A program made the translations under genes and the position numbers. Positions 22,095 to 32,575 of a stretch of 53,537 bases of DNA are shown in pieces. The notes under the pieces are model-generated. The model made no database searches. It saw only the letters and a program-made list of their open reading frames with translations, and had not been told where the DNA came from. Source of the stretch: Fragilaria radians (taxonomy: Eukaryota; Bacillariophyta; Fragilariophyceae; Fragilariales; Fragilariaceae). The stretch is from the NCBI GenBank assembly GCA_900642245.1, contig CAAAJI010000005.1:775212-828748 (forward strand), in the 5' to 3' direction. Every line of letters starts with the position of its first letter. Positions within the stretch are counted from its first letter, which is position 1.

Positions 22095-24090
22095 CGTCTG
22101 CCATTTTTTCCTTGAGTAGTTTAAAAATGTGCCTAAGATAAGACTAAATACATACCACTGAGCAGATTTTGTCATACTTCAATAAATTTCCTAAGGAGGT
22201 ACTTATTACTAATACTTCCTAACCTGATCATTACATATTCCATGTTGAGGATCATCCTTCTTTGATTTCTTCCCGTCAAAACATAATTTTTGGGATTTTA
22301 ACCTTTTCAGAACAACCCAAAAATTATTGCATTTCAATTCGCGATGAGAGACAATAAAAAATGTGAGCCTTAATACTCATTCTTAATTGTAACAAATAAT
22401 GCATTAATAATGGCAACAAGAATGTTGACCTCAGGGTCATGTCTATATTCAAAAGTAACTATTCTTGCATTTCTCTCACACTTATTGAAAAATTATCCGA
22501 CTTATACATATTGGATGAACTCCTGTTATTGCATCCTCAATACTTCATCTAGACAATCAAATGTATCTCGAAAGCTCGATGTTTCCTGTGGATCCTTGAA
22601 CACTTAGAACGCTATATCAGTTCAGTCTAACTTTTTTTTCATCGATGCATTCACAAACTTAGGCATATTACATCCATAATTGGATCGATTTGAGGTGTAT
22701 CAATTTGAATCATAGCAAAATGCCAATGTTAATCATCACGAAATTTGTCTGATTAAAATCTTCGATTATACTAAGTTTGCAATGGAGAATCAAATGGAGA
22801 GTTAAGTTATTACTGTCTATGAATAGATGTGTAAAGTCATAGAATAATCTCATGCCTGTTATCAATTAAAGGTTTATATCGTAATGCATACATCAAAATA
22901 TGCCTTTTCGCCCCAGATAAAATTAAACGTTGGGTCTCAAAAGTTACCCTACAATTTTGTTCTAAGATAGTAATGTAACGTCTTGACTCTAATATTTCAT
23001 CCATTTAACAGCTTGGACGTCAAATTGTGAAAAATACCAAAGTAAAATGGATCCTTCAAAATACTGATTTTATTTTGTGCTTTCACTACGGAAATGCAGT
23101 CGTATGCTCATTATTGCTTGATTTCATTTCCTTTGGTCCTAGAAATTTAATACTATCATATCGGGATTCAATTACCTCGATGACTTATTCTAAAGGAATC
23201 CCATTAAATTCTTTCCCCGAAGCTTTTTTCGCTAATAACGAGCTTTTCAACCTGCTTTATAAATGTACTTGAGACCAACATTTCAAAACTGACAGTGCAA
23301 ATTTCCAGAAGTGCTGTATCTTAGAATCTTCTTCAATTAGAATCAATACGGAATAGGGCCCGCCACTCCAAGATATTCTCTTAATCCACTTTAGGGTGCA
23401 CATTTTCGAAAATGTTTTAGTTCTTTGAATTCTCAATACCGGTTTGATGGTTAGAATTATCAATTTGTGGAAAAGGAAATAGTCCTAGTATTCATTGACA
23501 TCTTAAAGTACCAAAGAAATATTTAGCTCTACCCATTATGACATGGCATATGACTAATAGAAATCTCCTAACAGTTATTAATGATCACATTCATGCATAT
23601 AAAGAAGAACAGCTCTTTCCTATCATCATTTTGAGATGACCAAATAGCAACGCATTTTTCCGTATAGCCCGCTAAATGCTTCGGTGACAGAGAAATCTAC
23701 GTGAAATGCTTAGCCGGAGTGAAATTCTGTTGAAACTCTTTCTAGTGTGCTTAACCTCGAGAGAAGTTTATGGTGGAAACATGAGATAAACAATTACGAT
23801 CTCTTCGTTGTGTATAAAACCTTAGTTTCCAGTTCTAATGAAGACATTTTTTTTCAGCCAATCAGAATCACACGGTACCTCGGTACTGCTGGTAAATTTG
23901 ATTTGTTTAGAAGGACCACCTGTACACAACACTGATTGTTGCAGTCGACGACGTCATCTCAATTTATTACCTCAAAGGACCACAAATCAAAGTAATTGCA
24001 GAAGGAAAAAACACAATAAAACACACGGAGCCTTACATACACTGCCTCAATCGCTGTCGCAGCTAAGGCCAAAGATCTTAATGAAATTAC
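22095..24090. other. Gene-poor region upstream of the BED-like gene
   Basis: AT-rich with short unrelated frames on both strands (for example 22410-22607 and 23027-23272) that lack motifs. A plus-strand frame at 23838-24140 overlaps the start of the next gene in another frame; it may contain its 5' leader. Confidence 0.45.
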
Positions 24091-25611
24091 ATGCAGAATC
24101 ACAAATCTTCAGAAGGTTCGAGAATATCCCAGTCTCTTGAAATCGCTAGCTCTGTATCGCGGAAGCAACAACGAAGTATTGGCATGGATGAGAACCTACA
24201 GCAGAAAAAAATACGGCAGCCTAATCCAGTAAAGCAAAAAGATGAAGATGACCTTCCAACCAAATTCGAGCCTAGTGGAGCTTCATCAAGTCTTCAAATC
24301 ATTGCTTTTCGAGAATTTTCGGATCGAAGCAACGGGGAATCACCAAACTTTGTACGAAGTAGAGATCGAGAAAAGTCGGGTCAGAAGAAACTCAGAAACT
24401 TTGATCACTCGACTATAGGAACTTCGTCATCTAAGGTATTGGATAGTGGTTCCACATGCAGTAACGATGATTCCAAGATCGAACATATTCATGGTGAACC
24501 AATGGCTCTCGATCAAAAAGGAGGAAACGCTTCTGCATCCATGTCAGGTTCCTTAGTTTCTCAAACTCAGGTAGGCACTATAATTAGAAGGGCATCAGAC
24601 TTTTTCATTTCAAATCGTCTTACGGAATGTTCTCGCGTTTTGAACGAGACAAGTCACTACAAGAAGCACAATCCGCAGATATTTACTCAAATATTGATCC
24701 TTCAACTTCTTTGAAGGCTTCGTTGTCTGACTCATTGAAGGCGATTAACACTAAAGCAAACGTGGCAGAAAGGACGCAGCATCAACAACTTGCGACACTA
24801 CTTCAGCCATTAACACCAATTCTTAGCCTCCAATTTCAACTTAGTCGAGTTTCTCAGTCTGGAGCTCAATGCATGATGCCGCCAAACTATCCGGAATGCA
24901 ATGCAATTAATCGTGGTCCCTTACTTCACTTTCCTACCGATAATGAGTTTCTATCTGAGAAGCAAATATTCATTAGAAAACAGATTGAGTTTTTTGAAGC
25001 TGGATTGGGCGAGGTTGGCAAAACGACATCTGGGAGAAAGCGTCCGATTATCAGGGAACAAGTTGGAATTCAATGCAGACACTGTGCAGTTATTCCAATG
25101 CGATATCGCGAGAGAGGTGCTGTCTACTTTCCATCGAAATTGATCGGCGTCTATCAGGCTGCGCAAAATATGGTATCTACTCACATGATAACGTTATGTC
25201 GGCACATCGATAGAGAGTCAAAGGAAACTTTGATGAGCTTTATGCAAACTAGGTCATGTACTGGACATGGGGGAAAGGTTTATTGGGCAGAAACAGCAAA
25301 AGCACAAAATGTTCTTGAACTCGGAACTGAAGGTGGTTTGAGATTCGAAACAAGGTGTAGTAGGTATCCCTCTCTGCCTTCAAATTCACACCTAAATAAT
25401 GAAGATGAAAAATGAGAAATAGTAAAAAGATTTTACATTTCCTTTCTATACCTTTCAGTTCAATCTTAGCAGCGTGTCAAGCCTACCTCTGAATTATTCT
25501 CTAGAGCAACTTACCTGTGCATCAGCAACAACAAATAGTACCGGAAATGATTCTGGAGAGATTTCAATTGCATTGAAGCCAAAGGATTCTGAAGAATGTT
25601 CAGGCACGTGA
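24091..25611 (+). CDS. Zinc-site (BED-like) protein, 2-3 exons
   Basis: The N-terminal half (from 24091, or an internal Met at 24187) is long, polar and Ser/Lys-rich, probably disordered. A phase-0 intron at 24571-24653 (GTAGGC...GACAAG, 83 nt) links it to the second exon. Exon 2 ends with a compact domain: KQIFIRKQIEFFEAGLGEV, then IIREQVGIQCRHCAVIP, then GAVYFPSKLIGVYQAAQNM and THMITLCRHI. The Cys and His spacing C-x2-C-x32-H-x4-C resembles a BED-type zinc finger, so nucleic-acid binding is plausible. I recall this segment as common in diatom proteins of unknown function. The unspliced frame stops at 25413-25415. An alternative third exon (intron 25364-25472, exon 25473-25611) is in frame and adds a Ser/Thr-rich tail, but is less certain. 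Confidence 0.68.
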
Positions 25612-27339
25612 TTGCAGTAATCTTTTCATTACCATGTTGGATTCGTGAAGCTCGAATCACCAATTGACATGCTTTAGGAAAGCTATATATCATCGAAAGG
25701 CAAAGCTTGGGCCTTAACAGGAAAACCACTTTTCATTTAGTACAGTTTAAGCATGTCTGATTGATGGGGATTCGGAATGGGAGAATATGGTATGAATCAT
25801 GGCAATTTAGCAATCGCTCAAGCCTATTGAAGTGAAGTGTAGCACCATGAAAAAAGTAGCACTTATCTTAATTAAAATAAGTAGCAAAAGTTGAAAACCA
25901 ATGATATGTGAAAGGAAAATGGGCTATAAAGAAAGTGGCATTGACCAGCAAACTGATGTTTCAGAAAGTTAAAGGTTTACGCTTTTGGTCTCGGAGCTCA
26001 TTTACGGATTATTGAACGAGAGAAGGCCGTTTATATTAAAAAATCTTATCTTTCGCAATAAAACTATCGCTTTTTTTTTCTGTTGATTGTTAAGTCCCTC
26101 ATAAACTATTTCACGAAACCTACTTGTAGATCATAAAACCACCCGGTTCTCATTGAATTCCAGCATCACTCATGCAACACCTATTTTTTACTCTAAGTTT
26201 CTTTTAGGCTTTAAGGCACAAACAATTCTCAAGGCATTAGGATTCAATCAACTCTTGAAGTCTTTTCATCTCACTCAGCAAATGTAGACTGCTTTTTTCT
26301 TATCAACTTGCAATAAATGTAGACTGCTTTTTACATATCAACTTGCAATAATAATTCTCATTCAAAACCTTGAATCTTTTTCTGATTAGATATTTGAATT
26401 CCTATCTACAGGCACTTACTACTCAAATTTCAAGTTTAATTTTATAAAGAAATTTTGGTCGGAATTTAACAAGCATGAGTGCTTTGGCCATTTAATTTAC
26501 AATGGCTCTTTGACACACCTTTGAGTTAATTTTGTTAAGATAATTCATAACACTATAGGCTGTAAGCAACACAGTCTAGCAATACTACAATAGGTTGCTA
26601 AAGCTAAGAGATGCGTGGGTGTACCAACACTGGAGATGTCCAATTTATTGTTAGTACATAGTAAATAATACTAGAATCAATATTCTTATATTTACTCAAC
26701 TAAATCTAGAATAAGTTACATAGTTAACCATTCTTTCTATATCTTCCACAAATTCAATAAAGACATAGTTTTACATGAATTTAGTGATGCCTTAACATAG
26801 CTTGTAACTGAGAAGATCATTTAAATTCTTGTCAGAACCGTCATATCTATACAATAGGAATAATTATTCCAGATTCCCAAATTACTAAGGGGGATCTATC
26901 AAGATTCCCGATTCATGAATCTAAGTTGTGAATCTAAGATTTACATAAGCCTAGAGGCTACAACGTAAGCTAAAGAGACTATGTGATCAATGGAACATGT
27001 TGACAATAAGTTCATAAGTGATCTAATTAATAAGTAATTTTATCAGATCATAATTTACAATTTTTATAAACTCTTATATCAATTTTACATGAATTTTCTC
27101 TGTTTAGCATAACATGGCCTTTCGTACCAAACAGTTTCTTTTCTTGTTACAAATTTTCTTGTTTGCGACAAAATCTTACGGTATAGGGCATGAATAGATG
27201 TTTTCTAGAATTACACTTAATATTTCATCATGAAACCTCCTCAACTTTAAATGGCTCAAAATCTTCCATAAATGCTTGAAATTTTGATTCAACCTTGTTC
27301 GTTCCCTCTTGGGTCCAACATAAAGTTTGTATGTCCTAA
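25612..27339. other. Gene-poor AT-rich region
   Basis: No gene recognised. It contains a 35-bp direct tandem duplication at 26280-26349 and long AT-rich stretches near 26640-27100. It may include the 3' part of the minus-strand retroelement relic that follows. A 75-codon minus-strand frame (27176-27403) overlaps that relic. Confidence 0.45.
26280..26349 (+). repeat. 35-bp tandem duplication (two units)
   Basis: Two adjacent 35-bp units, 26280-26314 and 26315-26349. Each begins AAATGTAGACTGC and ends TATCAACTTGCAAT, and they differ only at a few central bases (TTTCTT against TTACAT). This is a recent local duplication with no evident function. Confidence 0.92.
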
Positions 27340-27860
27340 CCACTACGATTTTCTTGACTCTTTTTAAACTTGCATTGCATGTCCTTGTGACTAGTGCTTC
27401 CACGATTAAGGCAGTAATATTTAGGTTTCTCTACGATAATGTTGCTCTCACCGTGTGAATTTTGCGGAACATTAATATCATAGAACTGATTACACATCAT
27501 TCCATATCCTCTAAACTATTGTCGTAGACAAAGCGTTTGGATCTTCAACTTTAATTTTTTTACCCAAGAGACTGATTCTGGTTCAAATCTCCTTCAAATC
27601 TTCACCGCATCTTCATCTCCAACATCCTTGTCCTTGTAACATTTCTCCAAACTGTAGGTCTCTCTTCAGTAAATTTTCTTGTATCAATCGATGGTATCGG
27701 TTCTGTGTGATAAAATTGTCAAATAGCAATAAGTTTAGGCATTCTCTTGCTTTCTTCTGCCATTGCATCAATTTCCTCACAAAACTTATGTGTTGCAAGT
27801 TTTTCCTCACTCAATCCCAACCATTCGGTTTCGTTTCTTCAAGAAAATGAATGTCATGAT
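27340..27860 (-). mobile_element. Decayed Gag relic with degenerate zinc knuckle
   Basis: On the minus strand, a stop-free segment near 27720-27820 reads as a charged helical protein (SEEKLATHKFCEEIDAMAEE). About 350 bp further along, at 27365-27417, the strand encodes YCLNRGSTSHKDMQCKF. This fits a retroviral-type CCHC zinc knuckle in which the second Cys is Arg (C-x2-R-x4-H-x4-C). The segments are separated by stops and frame changes. Assigned as the Gag part of a dead LTR retroelement; the family is uncertain. Confidence 0.45.
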
Positions 27861-28419
27861 TAACCATTTTAGATAATTATAGCTTAACTCAACATGTGGA
27901 ATCTAGAAACGATGATCTATATTCTCTTCATGATTTTCGTCTAATTCAAATTCCGAGATAAAAATACAACTCTACTGACAGTTGAACTATTTTTCTTTTC
28001 TTGGCATAAATTCAAATACCAACCAAAGGGATATAAGCGTCACTCTTGTTATATGAATGACAAAGTTAAATGTCTAAATTTTGCAGGACAAATATTAAGC
28101 TTAATGAAATCCTGTTAGGGATACTTCATATGTTTAACTCGTAAGGTTACTGAGAAGCCAACGCAAACAACAGACAATATCATCTTGTTCCGTTTTACAC
28201 GCACGCTTGAAGAATGAAAGACATTTGGAACTTAATGAATTTGGTCGCATTTGATATAGTTGCAAAAATCTATGGATTGATAGAGATAAATGATTTAAGA
28301 ATTACAGCATGGTTCGACATATTCGAAAGTAACCAAATTTTTGAAATATGAAAAAGATGTTGCCTCCAAGTTTTCAGCAAAAAGGTATTACTGAGCTGAT
28401 GATAAGAATGAAGCAAATC
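27861..28419. other. Intergenic region 3' of the NSE1-like gene
   Basis: AT-rich. Read on the minus strand as a possible continuation of the NSE1-like gene, it contains no spaced Cys/His set resembling a RING domain. No gene or repeat recognised. Confidence 0.5.
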
Positions 28420-29052
28420 TCAAGATCTGTGATAAATGCACTGAGGAAGTTCCTCAAGACCAAAGTCTTCCAACAGTCTAGCCAACTCTAAATAGGCACG
28501 GGGTCCGATAATGTATTCGGTCTTATTCAAGGATGCGCGGCGCGTACCTTTCTCCTCCCGAATACTCAACCACCGTTCTTTAATCATTCTATCTAAAAAT
28601 AATTCTGAATCTTGAATGGATACTTTGAACTTTGGATCCAGGATGCTACGTAAGTTGATCAATGACATCCGAGTTGCAAAGCCATTATCGGAAGTGACAA
28701 TAGCCTCCAATACCTTTCGGATAAAATCACGCTCAAATGGAGGCAGCGTGCCTGTGAATGAAGCTTTCGCGATATCATCTTCGGCATTAAGATTCACTAC
28801 TGCGTGGTGTTTAGTTCCGTCGATTAGGACTGTCGCAATCTCTAAACCAAAACAAGCCAAAAGCTGACCATTGATGGAACGAAAGCAATCTTCCACGGAG
28901 CTTTGTCCACATTTATCAGCTCCTGAATACTTAAGGTAGGCTTTTACAGCTTCTTCTTGTGTCATAGTGTGAGAGGCCATGAGAAGTTGTAACATTTTTT
29001 GCTGAGGAGTCGAAAGAGATCTTGATGTTTCCGCCATTTGAAAATATTTCAA
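28420..29052 (-). CDS. NSMCE1: NSE1-like subunit of the SMC5/6 complex, lacking the RING
   Basis: Homologue of non-SMC element 1 (Nse1/NSMCE1), a kleisin-interacting subunit of the SMC5/6 DNA-repair complex with tandem winged-helix domains and normally a C-terminal RING. Visible family blocks are QQKMLQLLMASHTMTQEEAV near the N-terminus, FRSINGQLLACFGLEI, HHAVVNLNAEDDIAKAS, LPPFERDFIRKVLEAIV, LDRMIKERWLSIREE and EYIIGPRAYLELARLLEDFG. The frame ends right after ELPQCIYHRS, where other members begin the zinc-binding RING (about Cys-x2-Cys). I find no downstream Cys-rich exon within several hundred bases. The start is probably Met-6 (MAETSRS, at 29037). Either the RING is lost or a distant exon is missed. 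The fold assignment is firm; the truncation is inferred. Confidence 0.82.
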   Translation of the reverse strand: MKYFQMAETSRSLSTPQQKMLQLLMASHTMTQEEAVKAYLKYSGADKCGQSSVEDCFRSINGQLLACFGLEIATVLIDGTKHHAVVNLNAEDDIAKASFTGTLPPFERDFIRKVLEAIVTSDNGFATRMSLINLRSILDPKFKVSIQDSELFLDRMIKERWLSIREEKGTRRASLNKTEYIIGPRAYLELARLLEDFGLEELPQCIYHRS

Positions 29053-29599
29053 TGATACGGATGAAATGCTATGTGATATACCCTTAACCCTACTTACTCG
29101 ATTGGAATAAGGAGTGCCGTAATGTCGTATCCAGTAGCTTTTCGGATATCAGGGTTTCACTTATGTCAAGTTATGATTCTCTGTTTTCATTCCCTCAAAA
29201 GCTTGTGCTTTGTGCTAGTGCTAAAGACGTTTAGCCCAATATAGTTGATGTTGCTCTCCAATTGAAGAGAATTTGAGAAGGATTGATTTGTTCATTTTAT
29301 AAATCTTGCTCTGACTATTTCAAGAAAGACTATCTTAGGACAACAATGGATACTTATTTGCCTGTCTAAGCTAGGATCCATTTCAACGAAAGTAATCACT
29401 ATCAAATTTTCTAAGTTTCTAATAATCTACCATCTTTTCTGGAGAATCTGATGCAATTTTTTCATGATGACATTTTGAGACAACTTTCTCTTGGGCGTTT
29501 TTACGTGATCGTTTTGCATCATTCTCATTTATCAGTACTGAAAATCAATTTGAAATTGAGCCTTCTGGTACTATTCCAAGGTAGTTTCCAGTTTCCCAC
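29053..29599. other. Intergenic region 5' of the NSE1-like gene
   Basis: Promoter side of the NSE1-like gene and AT-rich sequence. No gene or repeat recognised. Confidence 0.5.
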
Positions 29600-30300
29600 G
29601 CTTCAAGGCCATTTAATGTAAATTCGATCATTCAAGGTGTGACCTATCCTTAAGACCTCCATACTTTTCGGGTAACGATTGTGTTTTTTTCTCTGATCTC
29701 GGATGCTTTGGCCCTGCTTAGCACATGCTTTTTTGAGTATTTATCTGTTTGTTGATTTATTCCTAAATCTTTTGTGAAGGGTAAGGCTTCAGTTTCTGAC
29801 TTACATTCTATCGTATGTTCCATACCAAGCATCCCAAAGAGTTTTTCTGGTAGTAAACTACTCCATAAGCTTGGAAATACATATTCTTGTGGTACTCGCC
29901 GTACATGCGACATGTCATTTTCAGCGAAAGATTAAGTCATTTTCCTGATCAGTGTTAGTCAGATTTGCACATTTGGGGCTGTGTTTCTAACCAATCATCT
30001 AGAATAATGCTGACCAATTCTGTCTCATTGACGTTTTTTTTGTTCCAGTTCTGCATGTTTAGCAGTCTTTACACGACTAATGGTTTGAAATCGTGATCTA
30101 GGATTGCCTGTGAGCAAGCTTAGAGTAGTTGTAGTCAAATGGTGACCTGTAATCCCTGTCGAATCAAACAGTTCCTTGAGGCCCGTGTGGAATTCACAGA
30201 TTTCCTCAGATTATTCCATCCCTGCAATCTGTGGTGTCAAATGGGACATGCCATGCTCTTACTTTCATCTCTTCCTTTCTCTCAGCTGTTTTGGTGAATT
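29600..30300 (-). mobile_element. Decayed protein-coding relic, probably an element Gag
   Basis: The minus strand has a stop-free 57-codon stretch at 30025-30198 with a sensible composition, including EFHTGLKELFDSTGITGHHL and GNPRSRFQTI. It is followed in another frame by an 87-codon stretch (29650-29913) with HVRRVPQEYVFPSLWSSLLP. Upstream, around 30215-30260, fragments such as AWHVPFDTT continue the pattern. The series looks like one long protein broken by stops and shifts. I do not recognise the family; an LTR-element Gag is likely from the neighbourhood. Confidence 0.35.
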
Positions 30301-32575
30301 TTGGGGGTAAAATGGGATTGGTTTTGGATGAGCATACCAAAACTATCGAGATATGTGACTAGATTGGACAGGGATACATCTTCACAATGTATTGATCACA
30401 GTATGATATGGAGAGCAAAATAGTAAAACAATATATTTGATGTGAAAAGAAAATGAGCAAACTTCATGATTTTAAAATTACTTTTAACTGTGACTGCATT
30501 GCGTCCTTTTAGATTGGGTTTATGATGGAAAGCTCCAGGGACAGTGTTTTTGTGATACTGAATTCAATAGCAAAATATTCATCTTGTTATTTTCTTTGAC
30601 AAATGAAGGATTCATCCCTCTCTCCTAAGTTCTTAAGTGCCAAGTTTTTGGTCAAGAGATTAATCCAAAATTTGACATCTTGTAGTACAAAGCATATCCA
30701 GACTAAATACAAATGGTCATTGTGGATCCCGTATCATCCCCCTAACCTTCTTAGTATATATAATTTGTTGTACTTCAAAAATTTAGATCCATTTTTCATA
30801 GTGAAAGAAACTTTTTTTCAACGATGCAATGAATCTCAGCCATAATTGCATTTCCATCAATATACACGTTTTTCTTACTTTTAGTACGTTTTTTGTTTCT
30901 TTTCCGCTGTTGTCCCTCAAGTTGATCGACAAAATCGATTCAATGAAAGCTTACTCAGCTAAATCTCTTGAGTCAATTATCTTCTTGTAAATATCACTGT
31001 TTGTCTTCAAAATAAGAAGCTATCTGGACATTAAGTTCTTAATTCCCAGACTCCGTTTAACAATAATGCTCACTTCTAGCTGTTCTTTTTCACAAAAAAG
31101 GGCCTTCGCGTTTGCTTTATTACTATTAATATCTGTTTTTAGGACTCTACGAAATTTACGTGTTAGACCACGATTCGTGGACGAACATATTTTTTCAGTA
31201 TTCACTAGTAGTTGGCGCTTGCTACGTGGATTTGAGTATTAAAATTAAGATAGTATTTTCTGCAAAGGCTTTTGAGTTTTGGAATAAGTGAGCTGATTAT
31301 TGGGAGCCCTTTTGCTAAGTTGGTTTGTCATTGGTCTTATTGTTTGCTAGATTAATGTGATTCATTGATTTTTTTAGCTAAAACAAATTTCTCTGGAACT
31401 ATATTGTTAATTTATGAAAAGAGAGTTGTTAAAGCTACTCCTAAGATACGATCTAGGTTATTCGTTGGCTAATTAGATATAAGGCATCTTTCGTTGATTC
31501 AAAATGCATGAATGTATTCATTTGGCAAATTTCATTTCGATACGGCTGTGGTCCAAGTTCTAAATTAGACTTAAGAATTTTGCTTTACATGCTGCAATGC
31601 ATGCTTAACTTCTTTTGCACGGAAAATAGCCTTTATCAACATTCCAGTTTAGACTTTTGGATGAATTTGGAATGGACCTATGCTTTGAAACAGGATACAA
31701 TTCTGCGACCGACTAAAAAATATCTTTCGAGTACTCGAAGACGTAGTTCGGAATTCAGTACTAATACCCATATCGCTAATGATTTTCACTATATTTCGGT
31801 CGAAAGGATGTGAAATGTTTTTGTAGTTGGAGTTGGAGCTTGCTTTGCTGCTCAGGTTTATTTTTTAACTGAACATTACAATAAATAGATTGTATATCTA
31901 TTTTCGGTTGCAATTACCAACCAAAATTACGAAATGGATTTTGTAAGTTTTTCATTCGTGAACACAGAGTCAATTTGTTAATGATAGATTTTTCTGTCTT
32001 CAAATAAAATTATACCTCAGAGAAGGACTGACTGTCTCAGCAACTAAATTGAATATATCAATGATTTAGCAATGCAAAGTAAAGATAGTCTCTATCAAAG
32101 TCATATTCCTGCTTTTACTGTTATTGTTGTTTTAAAAGTCATTACTTCTATTTTTAATGTAAAGACAAAATGTTAAGTCAAAACAACAAGCAAGAGTTCA
32201 AGCTCAAAGGTTTGAATCACTCTTGGACTCATTTATTTTCTGTTAATTCATGATCTAAGTTTAGGTGAGTTTGTCTGACTTTTAGACTTTTTTGTTCTCC
32301 AACCGGGAACATGTTTGTTTGTTTTCAGGTGAAGTCAATTTTTGATTTAAAAAAATCGCTATTATTTTTTTAACAGTGCGTGCTGTCAATGCAGGTGTTG
32401 TGACTTACCATAAAAGTAGTTTACAGGATTCATGTATCTTTTCATGGTCGTGTTTATATTAATATAAATACTATTATTTAACTTTTGTTTGGTACTAAGA
32501 GGACTCCAATCTGAGAGTTTTAACACAGAACTCTGCTCTATTACCGTATAGTTTTCATAAAATGCAATAGAATTT
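30301..32575. other. Gene-poor region 3' of ftsH
   Basis: AT-rich with scattered short frames (for example 31508-31813 plus, 31020-31205 minus) lacking motifs. It contains the 20-nt box shared with the dispersed repeat (31204-31223) and a 16-bp perfect palindrome (32453-32468, TTTATATTAATATAAA) about 110 bp beyond the ftsH stop. No tRNA or other RNA gene recognised. Confidence 0.45.
31204..31223 (-). repeat. 20-nt box identical to the right edge of dispersed repeat copy A
   Basis: On the minus strand this reads AGCAAGCGCCAACTACTAGT, identical to 12876-12895. The preceding CGTAGC is also shared if a short gap is allowed. Similarity fades quickly outside. Copy B has the same box with three substitutions. 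It suggests a third, mostly decayed copy or a conserved terminal or functional motif. Confidence 0.75.

Noticed and set aside
27560..27590. GGTTCAAATCTCC resembling a tRNA B-box
   Set aside because: No matching A-box or acceptor stem at the right distance.
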